From Comamonas badia DSM 17552 (GTDB taxonomy: Bacteria; Pseudomonadota; Gammaproteobacteria; Burkholderiales; Burkholderiaceae_C), in assembly GCF_000484635.1 (NCBI RefSeq), contig NZ_AXVM01000004.1, forward strand, positions 186,001-250,000: a stretch of DNA of 64,000 nucleotides, given 5' to 3'. Made by a program: the position numbers and the translations under genes. Below are positions 1-7,878 of the stretch, in pieces (position 1 is the first letter of the stretch; each line of letters begins with the position of its first letter). The notes below the pieces were generated by a model that saw only the letters and a program-made list of their open reading frames with translations, did no database searches and was not told the origin of the DNA.

Positions 1-587
1 TCCTGCTCATCTTCGACGAGGTCATCACCGGCTTTGGCCGCGCGGGCGGCTGGACGGGCTCGGAAGTGTTCGGCGCCACGCCCGACATCCTGAACTTTGC
101 CAAGCAGATCACCAACGGCGCGCAGCCGCTGGGCGGCTGCGTGGCAGCCAAGGAAATCTACGACACCTTCATGCACGCCGCAGGCCCCGAATACCTGCTG
201 GAGTTTGCCCACGGCTACACCTATTCCGCCCACCCGGTGGCCTGCGCGGCGGGCAACGCCACGATGCAGTTGCTGGAGCAGGAAGACGCCCCGGCACGCG
301 TGAAGGCGCTGGCGCCGGTGTTTGAAAACCTGGTGCACGGCCTCAAGGGTGCGAAACATGTGCTGGACATCCGCAACTACGGCCTGGCCGCGGGCTTCAG
401 CATCGCGCAGATGCCGGGCGAGCCGGGACGGCGCCCCTACGAGATCGCCATGGCGTGCTGGAAGAAGGGCTTCTACGTGCGCTATGGCGGCGACAGCATC
501 CAGCTCGCGCCACCCTTCATCAGCACCGAGGCGGAGCTGCAGCGGCTGGTGAGCGCGCTGGGGGATGCATTCGCAGAGACGGTGTAG
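1..587 (+). CDS. Class III aminotransferase, 5'-truncated (omega-amino acid:pyruvate type)
   Basis: PLP-dependent fold-type I transaminase that moves the amino group of an omega-amino acid such as beta-alanine to pyruvate or another oxo-acid. Only the C-terminal 194 residues are in the window, reading in frame from base 3; family members have about 440. The visible part opens with the cofactor-binding stretch IFDEVITGFGR (Asp5 binds the pyridine nitrogen) and has the Schiff-base lysine in FAKQITNGAQPLGG (Lys34 of the visible part). The AQPLGG and HGYTYSAHP segments are typical of omega-amino acid:pyruvate aminotransferases. The exact substrate cannot be read from the sequence. A link with the carbamoylase operon 9 kb downstream (beta-ureido acid to beta-amino acid to semialdehyde) is conceivable but only inferred. 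Confidence 0.9.
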   Translation, partial: LLIFDEVITGFGRAGGWTGSEVFGATPDILNFAKQITNGAQPLGGCVAAKEIYDTFMHAAGPEYLLEFAHGYTYSAHPVACAAGNATMQLLEQEDAPARVKALAPVFENLVHGLKGAKHVLDIRNYGLAAGFSIAQMPGEPGRRPYEIAMACWKKGFYVRYGGDSIQLAPPFISTEAELQRLVSALGDAFAETV

Positions 588-597
588 CTCTTTTTTG

Positions 598-613
598 ATA
601 GCTGCATCCGCAG
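598..613 (+). repeat. Interspersed ATAGCTG-N5-CGCAG-type repeat, copy 1
   Basis: First of four copies in the window of the pattern ATAGCTGNNNNCGCAG, just after the aminotransferase stop codon and following a T-rich run. The rest of the gap up to about 729 is lower in GC than its surroundings, and I see no gene in it. Confidence 0.5.
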
Positions 614-729
614 ATTTCAAGCCAGAAAGATTCAAGTCAACCCGATTACTTACACATCTCAGAGCAGCGTTGTTTCGCGGCTGAGGTACGTATCCCAATC
701 AGGCCAGTCCAGGTACCGCAACTATTTGG

Positions 730-831
730 TCAGTGCGCGGCCATGGTCTTGAAGGTCATCGGCATGCGGCCGATGTGCAAGCGCTGGCCCCCACCAGGCT
801 GGAAATGCCGGGCTGGCACGGCGATTTCCAT
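730..831 (-). pseudogene. 33-codon ORF, possible truncated cupin remnant
   Basis: A short minus-strand reading frame starting MEIAVPARHFQPGGG and ending ...FKTMAAH. It has a good ribosome binding site (GGAG six bases before the ATG) and lies 57 bases downstream of the intact cupin gene at 889-1278. The N-terminal wording resembles the first strand of small cupin proteins, but the frame stops before any barrel with metal-binding histidines could form. The simplest reading is the surviving 5' end of a third gene in the cupin / dimeric-barrel operon. A genuine micro-protein is possible but less likely. The resemblance was judged by eye only. Confidence 0.35.
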
Positions 832-888
832 CTTCGTCTCCGGTGGGTTGATGCGGGTGTGCGTGCGCCCGCAGCAGCACGAAAGACC

Positions 889-1278
889 TCAGGGTTCGAC
901 CGACTCGAGCTCTTGCGTCGCAAAGTCGGCCGGAAGCACCACCTCCAGTATCTCGACGTCGCCGCTGTGGCCCAGCTCGCGGTGGCGGATGTCGTGCGGC
1001 TGGTAGGTGCAGGAGCCGGCCTCCAGCCGCACGGCGCCCTGGCCTTCGTACTCGAACTCGATCCAGCCTTTCAGGACGTACACCAGCTGGAATTCGGTGT
1101 CGTGCCGGTGCGGCTGGTTGGAAAAATTTTGCCCTGCCACCGCCCGGATGATGTGGGCACCGACGCGCCCATCGGTGGCTTTCCGGATGCCCAGATCGCG
1201 GTACTCGAAGAACGCGCGAAGGCCGCGCTCGAAACGGGCGTCCCGGGCATGGGTGACGGTGAAGCCTTGCGTGCTCAT
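889..1278 (-). CDS. Small cupin-domain protein
   Basis: A 129-residue single-domain cupin. The first cupin motif is visible as QPHRHDTEFQLVYVLKGW, with His-x-His and a glutamate as probable metal ligands, followed by the strand GSCTYQPHDIRHRELG, whose His is the fourth likely ligand. I chose the second of two adjacent ATGs because GGAG lies six bases before it; the first ATG would leave only three. The gene lies 82 bases downstream of the dimeric-barrel gene at 1361-1660 on the same strand, so the two are probably cotranscribed and divergent from the TPR regulator at 1853. Stand-alone cupins may be dioxygenases, isomerases or sensors, and the substrate cannot be inferred. Confidence 0.75.
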   Translation of the reverse strand: MSTQGFTVTHARDARFERGLRAFFEYRDLGIRKATDGRVGAHIIRAVAGQNFSNQPHRHDTEFQLVYVLKGWIEFEYEGQGAVRLEAGSCTYQPHDIRHRELGHSGDVEILEVVLPADFATQELESVEP

Positions 1279-1360
1279 CATGTGCTCCTTTTCTCGGAAT
1301 TTGATTCGGGCACCGGCTCTGGTGGCATTGCCGGTGCCGGTGCCAGTCGCCGCGGCCCAC

Positions 1361-1660
1361 TCACACCGTCTGCCAGATGCCATCGTGCATGCTGCCGGCG
1401 ATGAAGCAGTCGGCGGCGCCGTTGACCATGTCCCAATATTTTGGGTCGGCCGTCATCTTGGCGTTTGCGGCTTCCAGCGCCGCCAGGTCGGCATGGCGGG
1501 CGGACCAGGCAACACGCTGCGGGTTGCCGCCCACGGGGCGCAGCACTTCGACGTCCAGATGGTGGCTGCTTTTCAGAAAGCCGGCGATTTCCTTGGCAAA
1601 ACCCATTGCGGCCACCTGCTTTCCGGGTTTGATGCTGGCCACGCGAACGAATGCAATCAT
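1361..1660 (-). CDS. Small hypothetical protein, probable dimeric alpha/beta barrel (ABM/NIPSNAP-like)
   Basis: A 99-residue protein starting MIAFVRVASIKPGK, with GGAG six bases upstream of the ATG. The layout is a hydrophobic first strand, then a helix (AAMGFAKEIAGFLK), a strand carrying HHLDVEVLRPVGG, a helix rich in alanine and a C-terminal YWDMVNGAADCF segment. This is the usual pattern of antibiotic-biosynthesis-monooxygenase and NIPSNAP ferredoxin-like folds, which act as homodimers. I do not recognise a specific family member and assign no reaction. It is the first gene of the pair with the cupin gene and faces the regulator gene at 1853 across a 192-bp region that must hold both promoters. 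Confidence 0.6.
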   Translation of the reverse strand: MIAFVRVASIKPGKQVAAMGFAKEIAGFLKSSHHLDVEVLRPVGGNPQRVAWSARHADLAALEAANAKMTADPKYWDMVNGAADCFIAGSMHDGIWQTV

Positions 1661-1852
1661 GAGGTTCTCCGAATGCCGCCGAACCAGGGTATCGGGGCCA
1701 GGACCTGGCGGCGCGGCTGGCTCCCGGGCACGGCCATCGGCCATGCCGCTGGCAGTGTGGGCCCCATCGCGTGCTGCGTCCTTTATCGTTCTTAAATCTT
1801 GCTAAACGGACACAGCGGCGGTTAGATTGCGCGTCGTCGCACGAAAGCCCCC

Positions 1853-3397
1853 ATGTCCGAGCCCCTGGTGTTTGGTCGCTTTACCTTGCTGCTGGATCAG
1901 CGCCGTCTGCTGGACAACGGCGCGCCGGTCAGCCTGGGTGCGCGGGCGTTCGACCTGCTGGCCACGCTGGTGCAGCACCGCGACCGCGTGGTATCCAAGG
2001 ACGAACTGCTGCGCTGCGTGTGGCGCGATGCGGTGGTCGAGGAAAACAACCTCAGCGTGCAGGTCTCCACCTTGCGCAAGCTGCTGGGCGCCGACGCGCT
2101 GGACACCGTGGCGGGTCAGGGCTACCGCTTCACGCTGCCGATCAGCGCGCCGGCGCCGCCGCCAGTGGGTGGCGATGGGGTGCTGGGCCTGCCCGACAAG
2201 CCGTCGATCGCCGTGCTGCCCTTCGATGGCGCCGGCCACCATCAAGACGATGCCATGCTGATCGACGCGCTGGGCGATGAACTGATCGACGCGCTGTCGC
2301 GCCTGCATTCGCTGTTTGTCCTTTCGCGCCACGGCGTGCAAGGCTATCGCGGACGCCCGGTGCACCCGCGCGAGGTGGCGCGCGAACTGGGCGTGCGCTA
2401 CCTGCTGACAGGCGGCGCGCGCCGCCTCGGCCCCCAGATGCGCGTGGCCGCGGCCCTGATCGATGCACAGAGCGGCCAGCAGATCTGGAGCGAGCACTAC
2501 GACAGCGGGGTCGGCGAGCAGGCCGCGTTACCGCACGGGCTGGTCCGCGCCATCGTGATGGCGATGGCCCCGCATATCGAACACGCCGAGATCGAGCGGG
2601 CATGGCTGCCACGGCCGCCCAGCAGCAGCGCCTACGCGCTGGCGCAGCGCGCCTGGGCTCAGTGCCGAGAGGGGCTGTCGCGCTCCAACCGGGGCGCACG
2701 CGATGCCGCCATCACATTGGCCCAGGAGGCACTGGCCATCGACGGGCGCTGCGGCGCGGCGCTCAACGCCATCGTCGATGCGCTTTCATGGCACATCTAT
2801 TTCGCCACCGGCGCGCCGACGGCACAGGCCGACGCGCTCCAGGCGGCCGGGCGCGCCGTGGCGATGGACCGCAACGACGCGCTGGCCTGGCGCGGCCGCG
2901 GCTGGCTGATGTTCGTGAGCGGCAAGCTGCCAGAGGCAGTGGCGGATTTCCAAAGCTCGCTGGAGCTGAACCCGAACGACGCCATCACCCTGGCCCGGCT
3001 GGGCATGTGCGAGGCGGTCTCCGGCGACCCCGCTGGCGGCCTGCGCCGCTGCATGCAAGCCATTCGCCTGAGCCCGCGCGACCCGGCGCGTTTTCACCTG
3101 CTCGGCAACCTGGTGTGGGCGCAGTTCGCGGCACGGGCGTACGACGACGCCATCGACACGGCGCGCCAATCGCTGCGCGAGTCCGATCTTGCAAGCACAC
3201 GGCTGTGCCTGATTCTCTGTCTGGCGGGCGCGGGCGACTGGCCCCGCGCCATCGCCGAACTGCGCGTGCTGAAGCAGCAAGCGCCGGACATGGTCGCCGT
3301 GCGGCTGGCCGGCGTATGGCTGGCGACCGATGCGGAGGTGCGCGGGCGGGAGACGGCGTTCCTGGCGGAAGCCGCGCGGCGGATGGCGGACGAGTGA
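1853..3397 (+). CDS. Winged-helix / TolB-like / TPR transcriptional regulator (CadC-type N-terminus)
   Basis: A 514-residue protein. Residues 5-100 form an OmpR/PhoB-type winged helix (LVFGRFTLLLDQRR, LGARAFDLLATLV, VSTLRKLLGADAL, GQGYRFTLPI). Residues about 120-215 match the TolB-N/FlgO-like segment found after such DNA-binding domains (KPSIAVLPFDG, RELGVRYLLTGGARR, IWSEHYDSG). The rest is built of tetratricopeptide repeats (for example NDALAWRGRGWLMFVSGKL and NPNDAITLARLGMCEAVSG). No receiver domain and no membrane segment are visible, so the signal is probably sensed by the TPR part. It is divergent from the small-protein/cupin pair and is their most obvious candidate regulator; this is inference from position. 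Confidence 0.8.
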   Translation: MSEPLVFGRFTLLLDQRRLLDNGAPVSLGARAFDLLATLVQHRDRVVSKDELLRCVWRDAVVEENNLSVQVSTLRKLLGADALDTVAGQGYRFTLPISAPAPPPVGGDGVLGLPDKPSIAVLPFDGAGHHQDDAMLIDALGDELIDALSRLHSLFVLSRHGVQGYRGRPVHPREVARELGVRYLLTGGARRLGPQMRVAAALIDAQSGQQIWSEHYDSGVGEQAALPHGLVRAIVMAMAPHIEHAEIERAWLPRPPSSSAYALAQRAWAQCREGLSRSNRGARDAAITLAQEALAIDGRCGAALNAIVDALSWHIYFATGAPTAQADALQAAGRAVAMDRNDALAWRGRGWLMFVSGKLPEAVADFQSSLELNPNDAITLARLGMCEAVSGDPAGGLRRCMQAIRLSPRDPARFHLLGNLVWAQFAARAYDDAIDTARQSLRESDLASTRLCLILCLAGAGDWPRAIAELRVLKQQAPDMVAVRLAGVWLATDAEVRGRETAFLAEAARRMADE

Positions 3398-3705
3398 GCG
3401 GCGCAGCGGGCGAAAGACGACGACGGCCCAACGGTGGCGGACTTGCTGGACAATCCACTGAACGCCGGCCAGCTGGCCTACAGCGCACCAGCCCGGCTGG
3501 TGACGGCCGGCAACGCATTCACCCAAGCAGGGCCCCGAACGCAAGCCCCGCCCCTTGCGCCACGAGAGTGCTTGTGGCCGCTGGCAGGGCGCGCCTGGGC
3601 ATGGATTGCCGGCGTTCAGGCACACAAGCGGCCGTGATCGCCACTGCCCCGTGCTGGTGCATCAAGAGCCGCAGGCGATGCACCGTCCATGCCGCGGCAG
3701 GTTTT
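3398..3705. other. Intergenic gap between convergent regulator genes
   Basis: This 308-bp stretch lies between the TPR regulator (plus) and the FadR-type regulator (minus). I see no convincing gene, strong hairpin or repeat in it. The short open frames lack codon bias and recognisable domains. Confidence 0.5.
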
Positions 3706-4563
3706 CTACCCACCGCCAGCGGCGCGCTTGCGGACACCCCTGGCGGCAACGACAACGCTGGAGCCCGCCAGCACACCACGCGGACGGCGCAGCGTGTCCG
3801 CATCCAGGATCAACCGCCCCTGAATCCGCCCCTTCATGCGCTTGACGCTGCTGGCCGCGTCGCGCATGTGCTGCGCCATCAGCGCGCGCACTGCCTCGGC
3901 GTCTCGCGCCCGCGCCGCCTTCACGATGTCGCGGTGAAACTGCGCATTGGCCTCGCCAAATCGCCGGTGCTCGGCCTGCGGCGTGCGGTTGCCGAAGACG
4001 ATGAGATGGCGAATCATCTCGTTGATGAGCTCACAGGAAAAGCGCAGGAACGGATTGGGATTGGCGGCGGCCAGGATGTCGTGAAAATTCACGTCCTCAC
4101 GCCGCTGCGTTACCAGATCTTCACGGCTCTGCGTCGGGTCGCAGCAGGCAATGCTGTGTTCCAGCGCTTCGAAATCCGCGTCCGTGAGATGGGGCACGGC
4201 ACCCGCCGCCAGTTCGGGCTCCAGCATCTGCCGCACGGTATAGATGTTTTCGATCGTCACTTCCTGAAAAAACAGGTAGTTCTGCATGAATTGCAGCGTG
4301 CGATCCAGCGGTACCTCGGCAATCGTGCCGCCTCCCGTCGGGCCCGTGGAAATGGTGATGAGGCCCTGCACCTCCAAAGCCTTGAGCGCCTCGCGGATCG
4401 TGCCCTTGCTGACCTGAAACTGCCCCTGCAAGTCGCTTTCGTGCGGCAGACGGTCGCCGGGCGTCAGGTTTTTTTCGGTGATCAGTCGCTTGATCTCCTG
4501 CGCGACGAGATCGGAGCGCTTGAGCTGGCGAATGCGTGGCGAAGCGGCTTTTCGGGTGGCCAT
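3706..4563 (-). CDS. GntR family (FadR/FCD subfamily) transcriptional regulator
   Basis: A 285-residue regulator with an N-terminal GntR winged helix (residues about 15-80: DLVAQEIKRLITEKNLTPGD, LPHESDLQGQFQVSKGTIRE, ALKALEVQGLI) and a C-terminal all-helical FCD ligand domain (YTVRQMLEPELAAGA, DVNFHDILAAANPNP, FHRDIVKAARARDAEA). The histidines in NFHDIL and QFHRDIV fit the usual metal site of FCD domains. The start at MATRKAAS is preferred, with GAGGA about ten bases upstream; an alternative ATG lies at 4638. It is divergent from the ABC transporter / hydrolase operon and is probably its repressor, acting at the palindrome 4645-4666. Confidence 0.88.
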   Translation of the reverse strand: MATRKAASPRIRQLKRSDLVAQEIKRLITEKNLTPGDRLPHESDLQGQFQVSKGTIREALKALEVQGLITISTGPTGGGTIAEVPLDRTLQFMQNYLFFQEVTIENIYTVRQMLEPELAAGAVPHLTDADFEALEHSIACCDPTQSREDLVTQRREDVNFHDILAAANPNPFLRFSCELINEMIRHLIVFGNRTPQAEHRRFGEANAQFHRDIVKAARARDAEAVRALMAQHMRDAASSVKRMKGRIQGRLILDADTLRRPRGVLAGSSVVVAARGVRKRAAGGG

Positions 4564-4644
4564 GGTGATGCTGTCCTCGGCGAATGGTGGGCGATGAGCA
4601 ACCCGAACGGCCCAGCGGTTAGGGTTTTCACTCGTCATGTTTAT

Positions 4645-4666
4645 CCGATTTATCACTATAAATCGG
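4645..4666. promoter_or_regulatory. Perfect palindrome, candidate operator of the divergent FadR-type regulator
   Basis: The arms CCGATTTAT and ATAAATCGG are perfect 9-bp complements separated by CACT. The site is AT-rich against a GC-rich background and lies between the divergent regulator and the transporter operon, 97 bases upstream of the solute-binding protein ATG. That position suits binding by a dimeric GntR protein controlling both directions. The longest possible reading of the regulator would start inside this palindrome, which supports the shorter start. Confidence 0.65.
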
Positions 4667-4762
4667 TACGGGGAACATGGCTAGCCCGCTGGGGTGTCTG
4701 CATCAGCGAATCTGCACGTGTACCCGACCCGCCCCTTGTGTTTCACCTACCGGAGCCCCTTC

Positions 4763-5968
4763 ATGCAACGTCGACAACTTCTGCAAGCCGCCGCGCTCGG
4801 CGCGCTCCCTTCGTCCCTGTCCTTGCTCTCCAGCGCTTGGGCGCAAGCCAAGGACACGATCCAGTTCGGTTGCCCCGTGCCCATGTCGGGGCCATTCGCC
4901 GCCAACGGCAAGTTCGCCGATCTGGGAATGAAGCTGGTGATCGAGCAGTACGGCAAGGCGCTCGGCAAGCCGCTGGCCTATACCTTGCTAGACACCGAAG
5001 GCAAGCCTGCCACCGCCGTGCGCAAGGTGCAGGAAGCGGCCGAACAGCAGGGCGCGCGCTTTTTCGCGGGCGGCATTCTTTCGTCCGAAGCGCTGGCCAT
5101 GGGCAAGGAACTCGACAAGATCGGCGGCATGTTCATCACCACCGCCGGCGCCGACGAGATCACCGGCAAGGACTGCAACAACGCCACCTTCCGCTGGTCC
5201 GTGCCCACCTTTGGCGCCATCGAGCAGACCGTGCGCCCGCTGGTCGACGCCAACCCCAAGGCCAAGCGCTGGTACACCATCACGCCACAGTACGTCTTCG
5301 GCGACGGCCTGCTGTCGGCGGCCAAGAACATCTTCAAGGAAAAGGGCATCGAGCATGTGGGCAACAGCTACCACTCGCTGACCGAGAAGGAATTCAGCGG
5401 CTACCTGACCAACGCCGCCGCCGCCAAGCCCGACGTGCTGCTGCTGCTGAATTTCGGCGCGCAGTCCTCGGACACGCTGCGCCAGGCCGTGAGCTTTGGC
5501 ATGCACAAGAACATGACCATCCTGATCGCCTGGGCCTCGGGGCTGGAGCAGTTCGAATCGCTCGGCGCGGACCTGTGCGAAGGCGTGTACTTCGGCGCGC
5601 AGTACTGGCACACGGTGGATGCGCCGCTCAATCAGGACCTGGTCAAGCGCTGCCAGGAAAAATTCAAGTCCAACCCCAACTACAGCCTGGCCGGCTCCTA
5701 CATCTGCACCAAGTTGTTCATCGACGCCATCATCAAGGCGGGCACCACCGACCAGAAGGCCGTGATCGCGGCACTGGAGGGCATGAAATACCAGGGCCTG
5801 ACGGGCGAAGAAGAGGTGCGCAAGGGCGACCACCAGGTGCTCAAGAACTACTACCTGCTCAAGGGCAAGGCCAAGGCCAAGATGAGCAACAAGGACGATT
5901 TCGTGGACGTGGTCAGTTCCGGCAAATCCTTCCTGCCGGTGGATCAGACCGGCTGCAAGCTGGGCTGA
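4763..5968 (+). CDS. Branched-chain-amino-acid-type ABC transporter, periplasmic substrate-binding protein
   Basis: A 401-residue type I periplasmic binding protein (Peripla_BP_6 class) that delivers a small amide, amino acid or carboxylate to the permeases encoded next to it. The start MQRRQLLQAAALGALP has GGAG seven bases upstream and forms a signal peptide with paired arginines, Tat-like, with probable cleavage after AWA near residue 26. The family pattern is clear: FGCPVPMSGPFAANG, then LDTEGKPATAVRKVQEAAEQ, GGILSSEALAMG and YFGAQYWHTVDAPLN. It is the first gene of the operon, 33 bases before the permease gene. The ligand is unknown; the downstream carbamoylase and MlrC-type hydrolase suggest an amide or ureido compound. 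Confidence 0.92.
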   Translation: MQRRQLLQAAALGALPSSLSLLSSAWAQAKDTIQFGCPVPMSGPFAANGKFADLGMKLVIEQYGKALGKPLAYTLLDTEGKPATAVRKVQEAAEQQGARFFAGGILSSEALAMGKELDKIGGMFITTAGADEITGKDCNNATFRWSVPTFGAIEQTVRPLVDANPKAKRWYTITPQYVFGDGLLSAAKNIFKEKGIEHVGNSYHSLTEKEFSGYLTNAAAAKPDVLLLLNFGAQSSDTLRQAVSFGMHKNMTILIAWASGLEQFESLGADLCEGVYFGAQYWHTVDAPLNQDLVKRCQEKFKSNPNYSLAGSYICTKLFIDAIIKAGTTDQKAVIAALEGMKYQGLTGEEEVRKGDHQVLKNYYLLKGKAKAKMSNKDDFVDVVSSGKSFLPVDQTGCKLG

Positions 5969-6001
5969 TTCCCACGCGGCCCGTCCATCAGAGCCCGCGC
6001 C

Positions 6002-6862
6002 ATGAACATCTACCTGCTGCAGACCATCAACGGCATCGGCATCGGCATGCTGTATTTCCTGCTGACCGTCGGCATGTCCATCGTCTTCGGCCTGCTGCGC
6101 TTCGTGAATTTCGCGCATGGCGCGTTCTACCTGATGGGCGCCTACTTCTGCTATCAGATGACGCGCTGGGGCATCAGCTTCTGGTGGTCGCTGCTGTTCG
6201 CGCCGCTGGCCGTGGGGGCCATCGGCTGGGCCACCGAAAAGCTGCTGCTGCGCCATGTCTACGCCAAGCCGCACGAGTTCCACATCCTGGTCACCGTCGG
6301 CCTGGCGCTGGTGGTGCAGGAGCTGGTGATACTGCAGTGGGGGCCGCTGGGCGACAGCGTGGCCACCCCCGATCTGCTGCAGGGCGTGGTGATGTGGGGC
6401 GCGTTCGTCTACCCCAAGTACCGGCTGTTCGTGATCGGCTTCACCGCCGTGCTGGCAGTGCTGCTGTGGTGGGTGCTGGAAGGCACACGGCTGGGCAGCG
6501 CGGTGCGCGCGGGCAGCGAATCAACCGAGATGGTGTCGCTGCTGGGCATGAACGTGTTCGCCATCTTCAGCCTGGTGTTCGCGCTGGGCGCGGCCACGGC
6601 GGCGCTGGCCGGGGTGCTGGCGGCGCCGATTCGCGGCGCAGAGCCCTTCATGGGCATAGAGGCGCTGGGCGTGGCCTTCGTCATCGTCGTCGTGGGCGGC
6701 CTGGGTAGCTTCAGCGGCGCGCTGGTCGGCGGCCTGCTGATCGGCATCGTGCAGAGCGTGATGAGCACGCTCTGGCCCGAGGGCGCGCGCATCATGATCT
6801 ACGTAGCCATGGCCGCCGTGCTGCTGCTGCGTCCCCATGGCCTGCTGGGCCGCAAGGTGTAA
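6002..6862 (+). CDS. Branched-chain-type ABC transporter permease (LivH family)
   Basis: A 286-residue inner-membrane permease with about eight hydrophobic helices. It starts MNIYLLQTINGIGIGMLYFL, and the LivH hallmark GLLRFVNFAHGAFYLMGAY sits near residues 30-50. The conserved cytoplasmic loop for ATPase contact is GTRLGSAVRAGSESTEMVSLLGMN, here with RAG and an MVSLLG coupling segment, followed by GIEALGVAFVIVVVGGLGS. It pairs with the LivM-type gene five bases downstream. Confidence 0.92.
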   Translation: MNIYLLQTINGIGIGMLYFLLTVGMSIVFGLLRFVNFAHGAFYLMGAYFCYQMTRWGISFWWSLLFAPLAVGAIGWATEKLLLRHVYAKPHEFHILVTVGLALVVQELVILQWGPLGDSVATPDLLQGVVMWGAFVYPKYRLFVIGFTAVLAVLLWWVLEGTRLGSAVRAGSESTEMVSLLGMNVFAIFSLVFALGAATAALAGVLAAPIRGAEPFMGIEALGVAFVIVVVGGLGSFSGALVGGLLIGIVQSVMSTLWPEGARIMIYVAMAAVLLLRPHGLLGRKV

Positions 6863-6867
6863 TCACC

Positions 6868-7878
6868 ATGACCAAGCATTCACATTTTCTGCTCGCGCTG
6901 GCCATTGTTCTGACCATGCCGCTGTTCATGCGCTCGGGGTCCCTGGCCAGCGAGGTCCTGATCTACGCGCTGGCTGCGATGGGCTGCAACCTGCTGCTGG
7001 GCTATACCGGGCTGCTCTCGTTCGGCCAGGGCATCTTCTTTGGCCTGGGCAGCTACACCATCGCGCTGCTGCTCACGCGTTGGCCTCTGCCCATGCCGCT
7101 GGCCTTGCTGGCCGCCATCGCCGTGGGGGCGCTGGGCGCTGCCATCATCGGCTCCATCGCCATCCGGCAACGCGGCACCTATTTCGTGATGCTCACGCTG
7201 GCGTTTGCGCAGATGTTCTATTTCATCGCCTATTCACTGCCTGGCCTCACCGGCGGAGACAACGGCCTGCTCGATATTCCGCGCCCCTCGCTTGCCATCG
7301 CGGGCCAGACGCTGTGGCCGCTTGCCACACCCTGGCAGTACTACGGCTTCGTCGCCGTGCTGTTCCTGCTCGCCTTCTGGCTGCTGCGACGCATCTGTGA
7401 TTCGATCTTCGGCCGCACCCTGCTGGCCGTGCGCGACAACGAGGAGCGCGCCGCCGCCGTGGGCTACGACCTGCGCCTGTTGAAGCTGCAGGCCTTCGTG
7501 ATTTCGGGTGCCGTCACCGGCCTGGCCGGCGCGCTGCACGCCATGATGACCGGTATCGCACCGCTGTCCAACGTGGAATACCACACCAGCGAGATGATCA
7601 TCGTGATGACTGTGATCGGCGGCACCAGCAACCTGCTCGCCTCGCTGCTCGGCGCCGCCTTCTACGTGCTGCTGGGCGACTGGCTGTCCACATTGTGGCC
7701 GCGCTGGCTGCTGCTGCTGGGCGTGGTGCTGATGGTGGTCAGCCTGGGCCTGCAACGCGGCCTGTGGGGCCTGGGCGAGAGCCTGTGGGCGCTGGTGCGG
7801 CGCAAGAAGCTTGAACCGGCTGCGCCTGCGGAGTTGCCGGAATCCAGCCCGACCGAACGCAGCGGAGGCTTGGTATGA
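6868..7878 (+). CDS. Branched-chain-type ABC transporter permease (LivM family)
   Basis: A 336-residue inner-membrane permease. LivM features are NLLLGYTGLLSFGQGIFFGL near residue 45, RQRGTYFVMLTLAFAQMFYF near 95, and the coupling loop AVRDNEERAAAVGYDLRLLK near 190. The C-terminus ends in a charged tail that overlaps the LivG-type gene by four bases (ATGA), so translation is probably coupled. It forms the heterodimeric channel with the product of 6002-6862. Confidence 0.92.
   Translation: MTKHSHFLLALAIVLTMPLFMRSGSLASEVLIYALAAMGCNLLLGYTGLLSFGQGIFFGLGSYTIALLLTRWPLPMPLALLAAIAVGALGAAIIGSIAIRQRGTYFVMLTLAFAQMFYFIAYSLPGLTGGDNGLLDIPRPSLAIAGQTLWPLATPWQYYGFVAVLFLLAFWLLRRICDSIFGRTLLAVRDNEERAAAVGYDLRLLKLQAFVISGAVTGLAGALHAMMTGIAPLSNVEYHTSEMIIVMTVIGGTSNLLASLLGAAFYVLLGDWLSTLWPRWLLLLGVVLMVVSLGLQRGLWGLGESLWALVRRKKLEPAAPAELPESSPTERSGGLV

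Noticed and set aside
3434-3637. 67-codon plus-strand frame in the gap between the two regulators
   Set aside because: No ribosome binding site, no codon bias like the neighbours, and no recognisable motif.
2602-6708. Open frame of 1368 codons on the plus strand
   Set aside because: It runs through two regulators and the transporter genes in another frame. Its composition is Arg/Pro/Ala-rich, typical of an antisense or shifted shadow of GC-rich genes.
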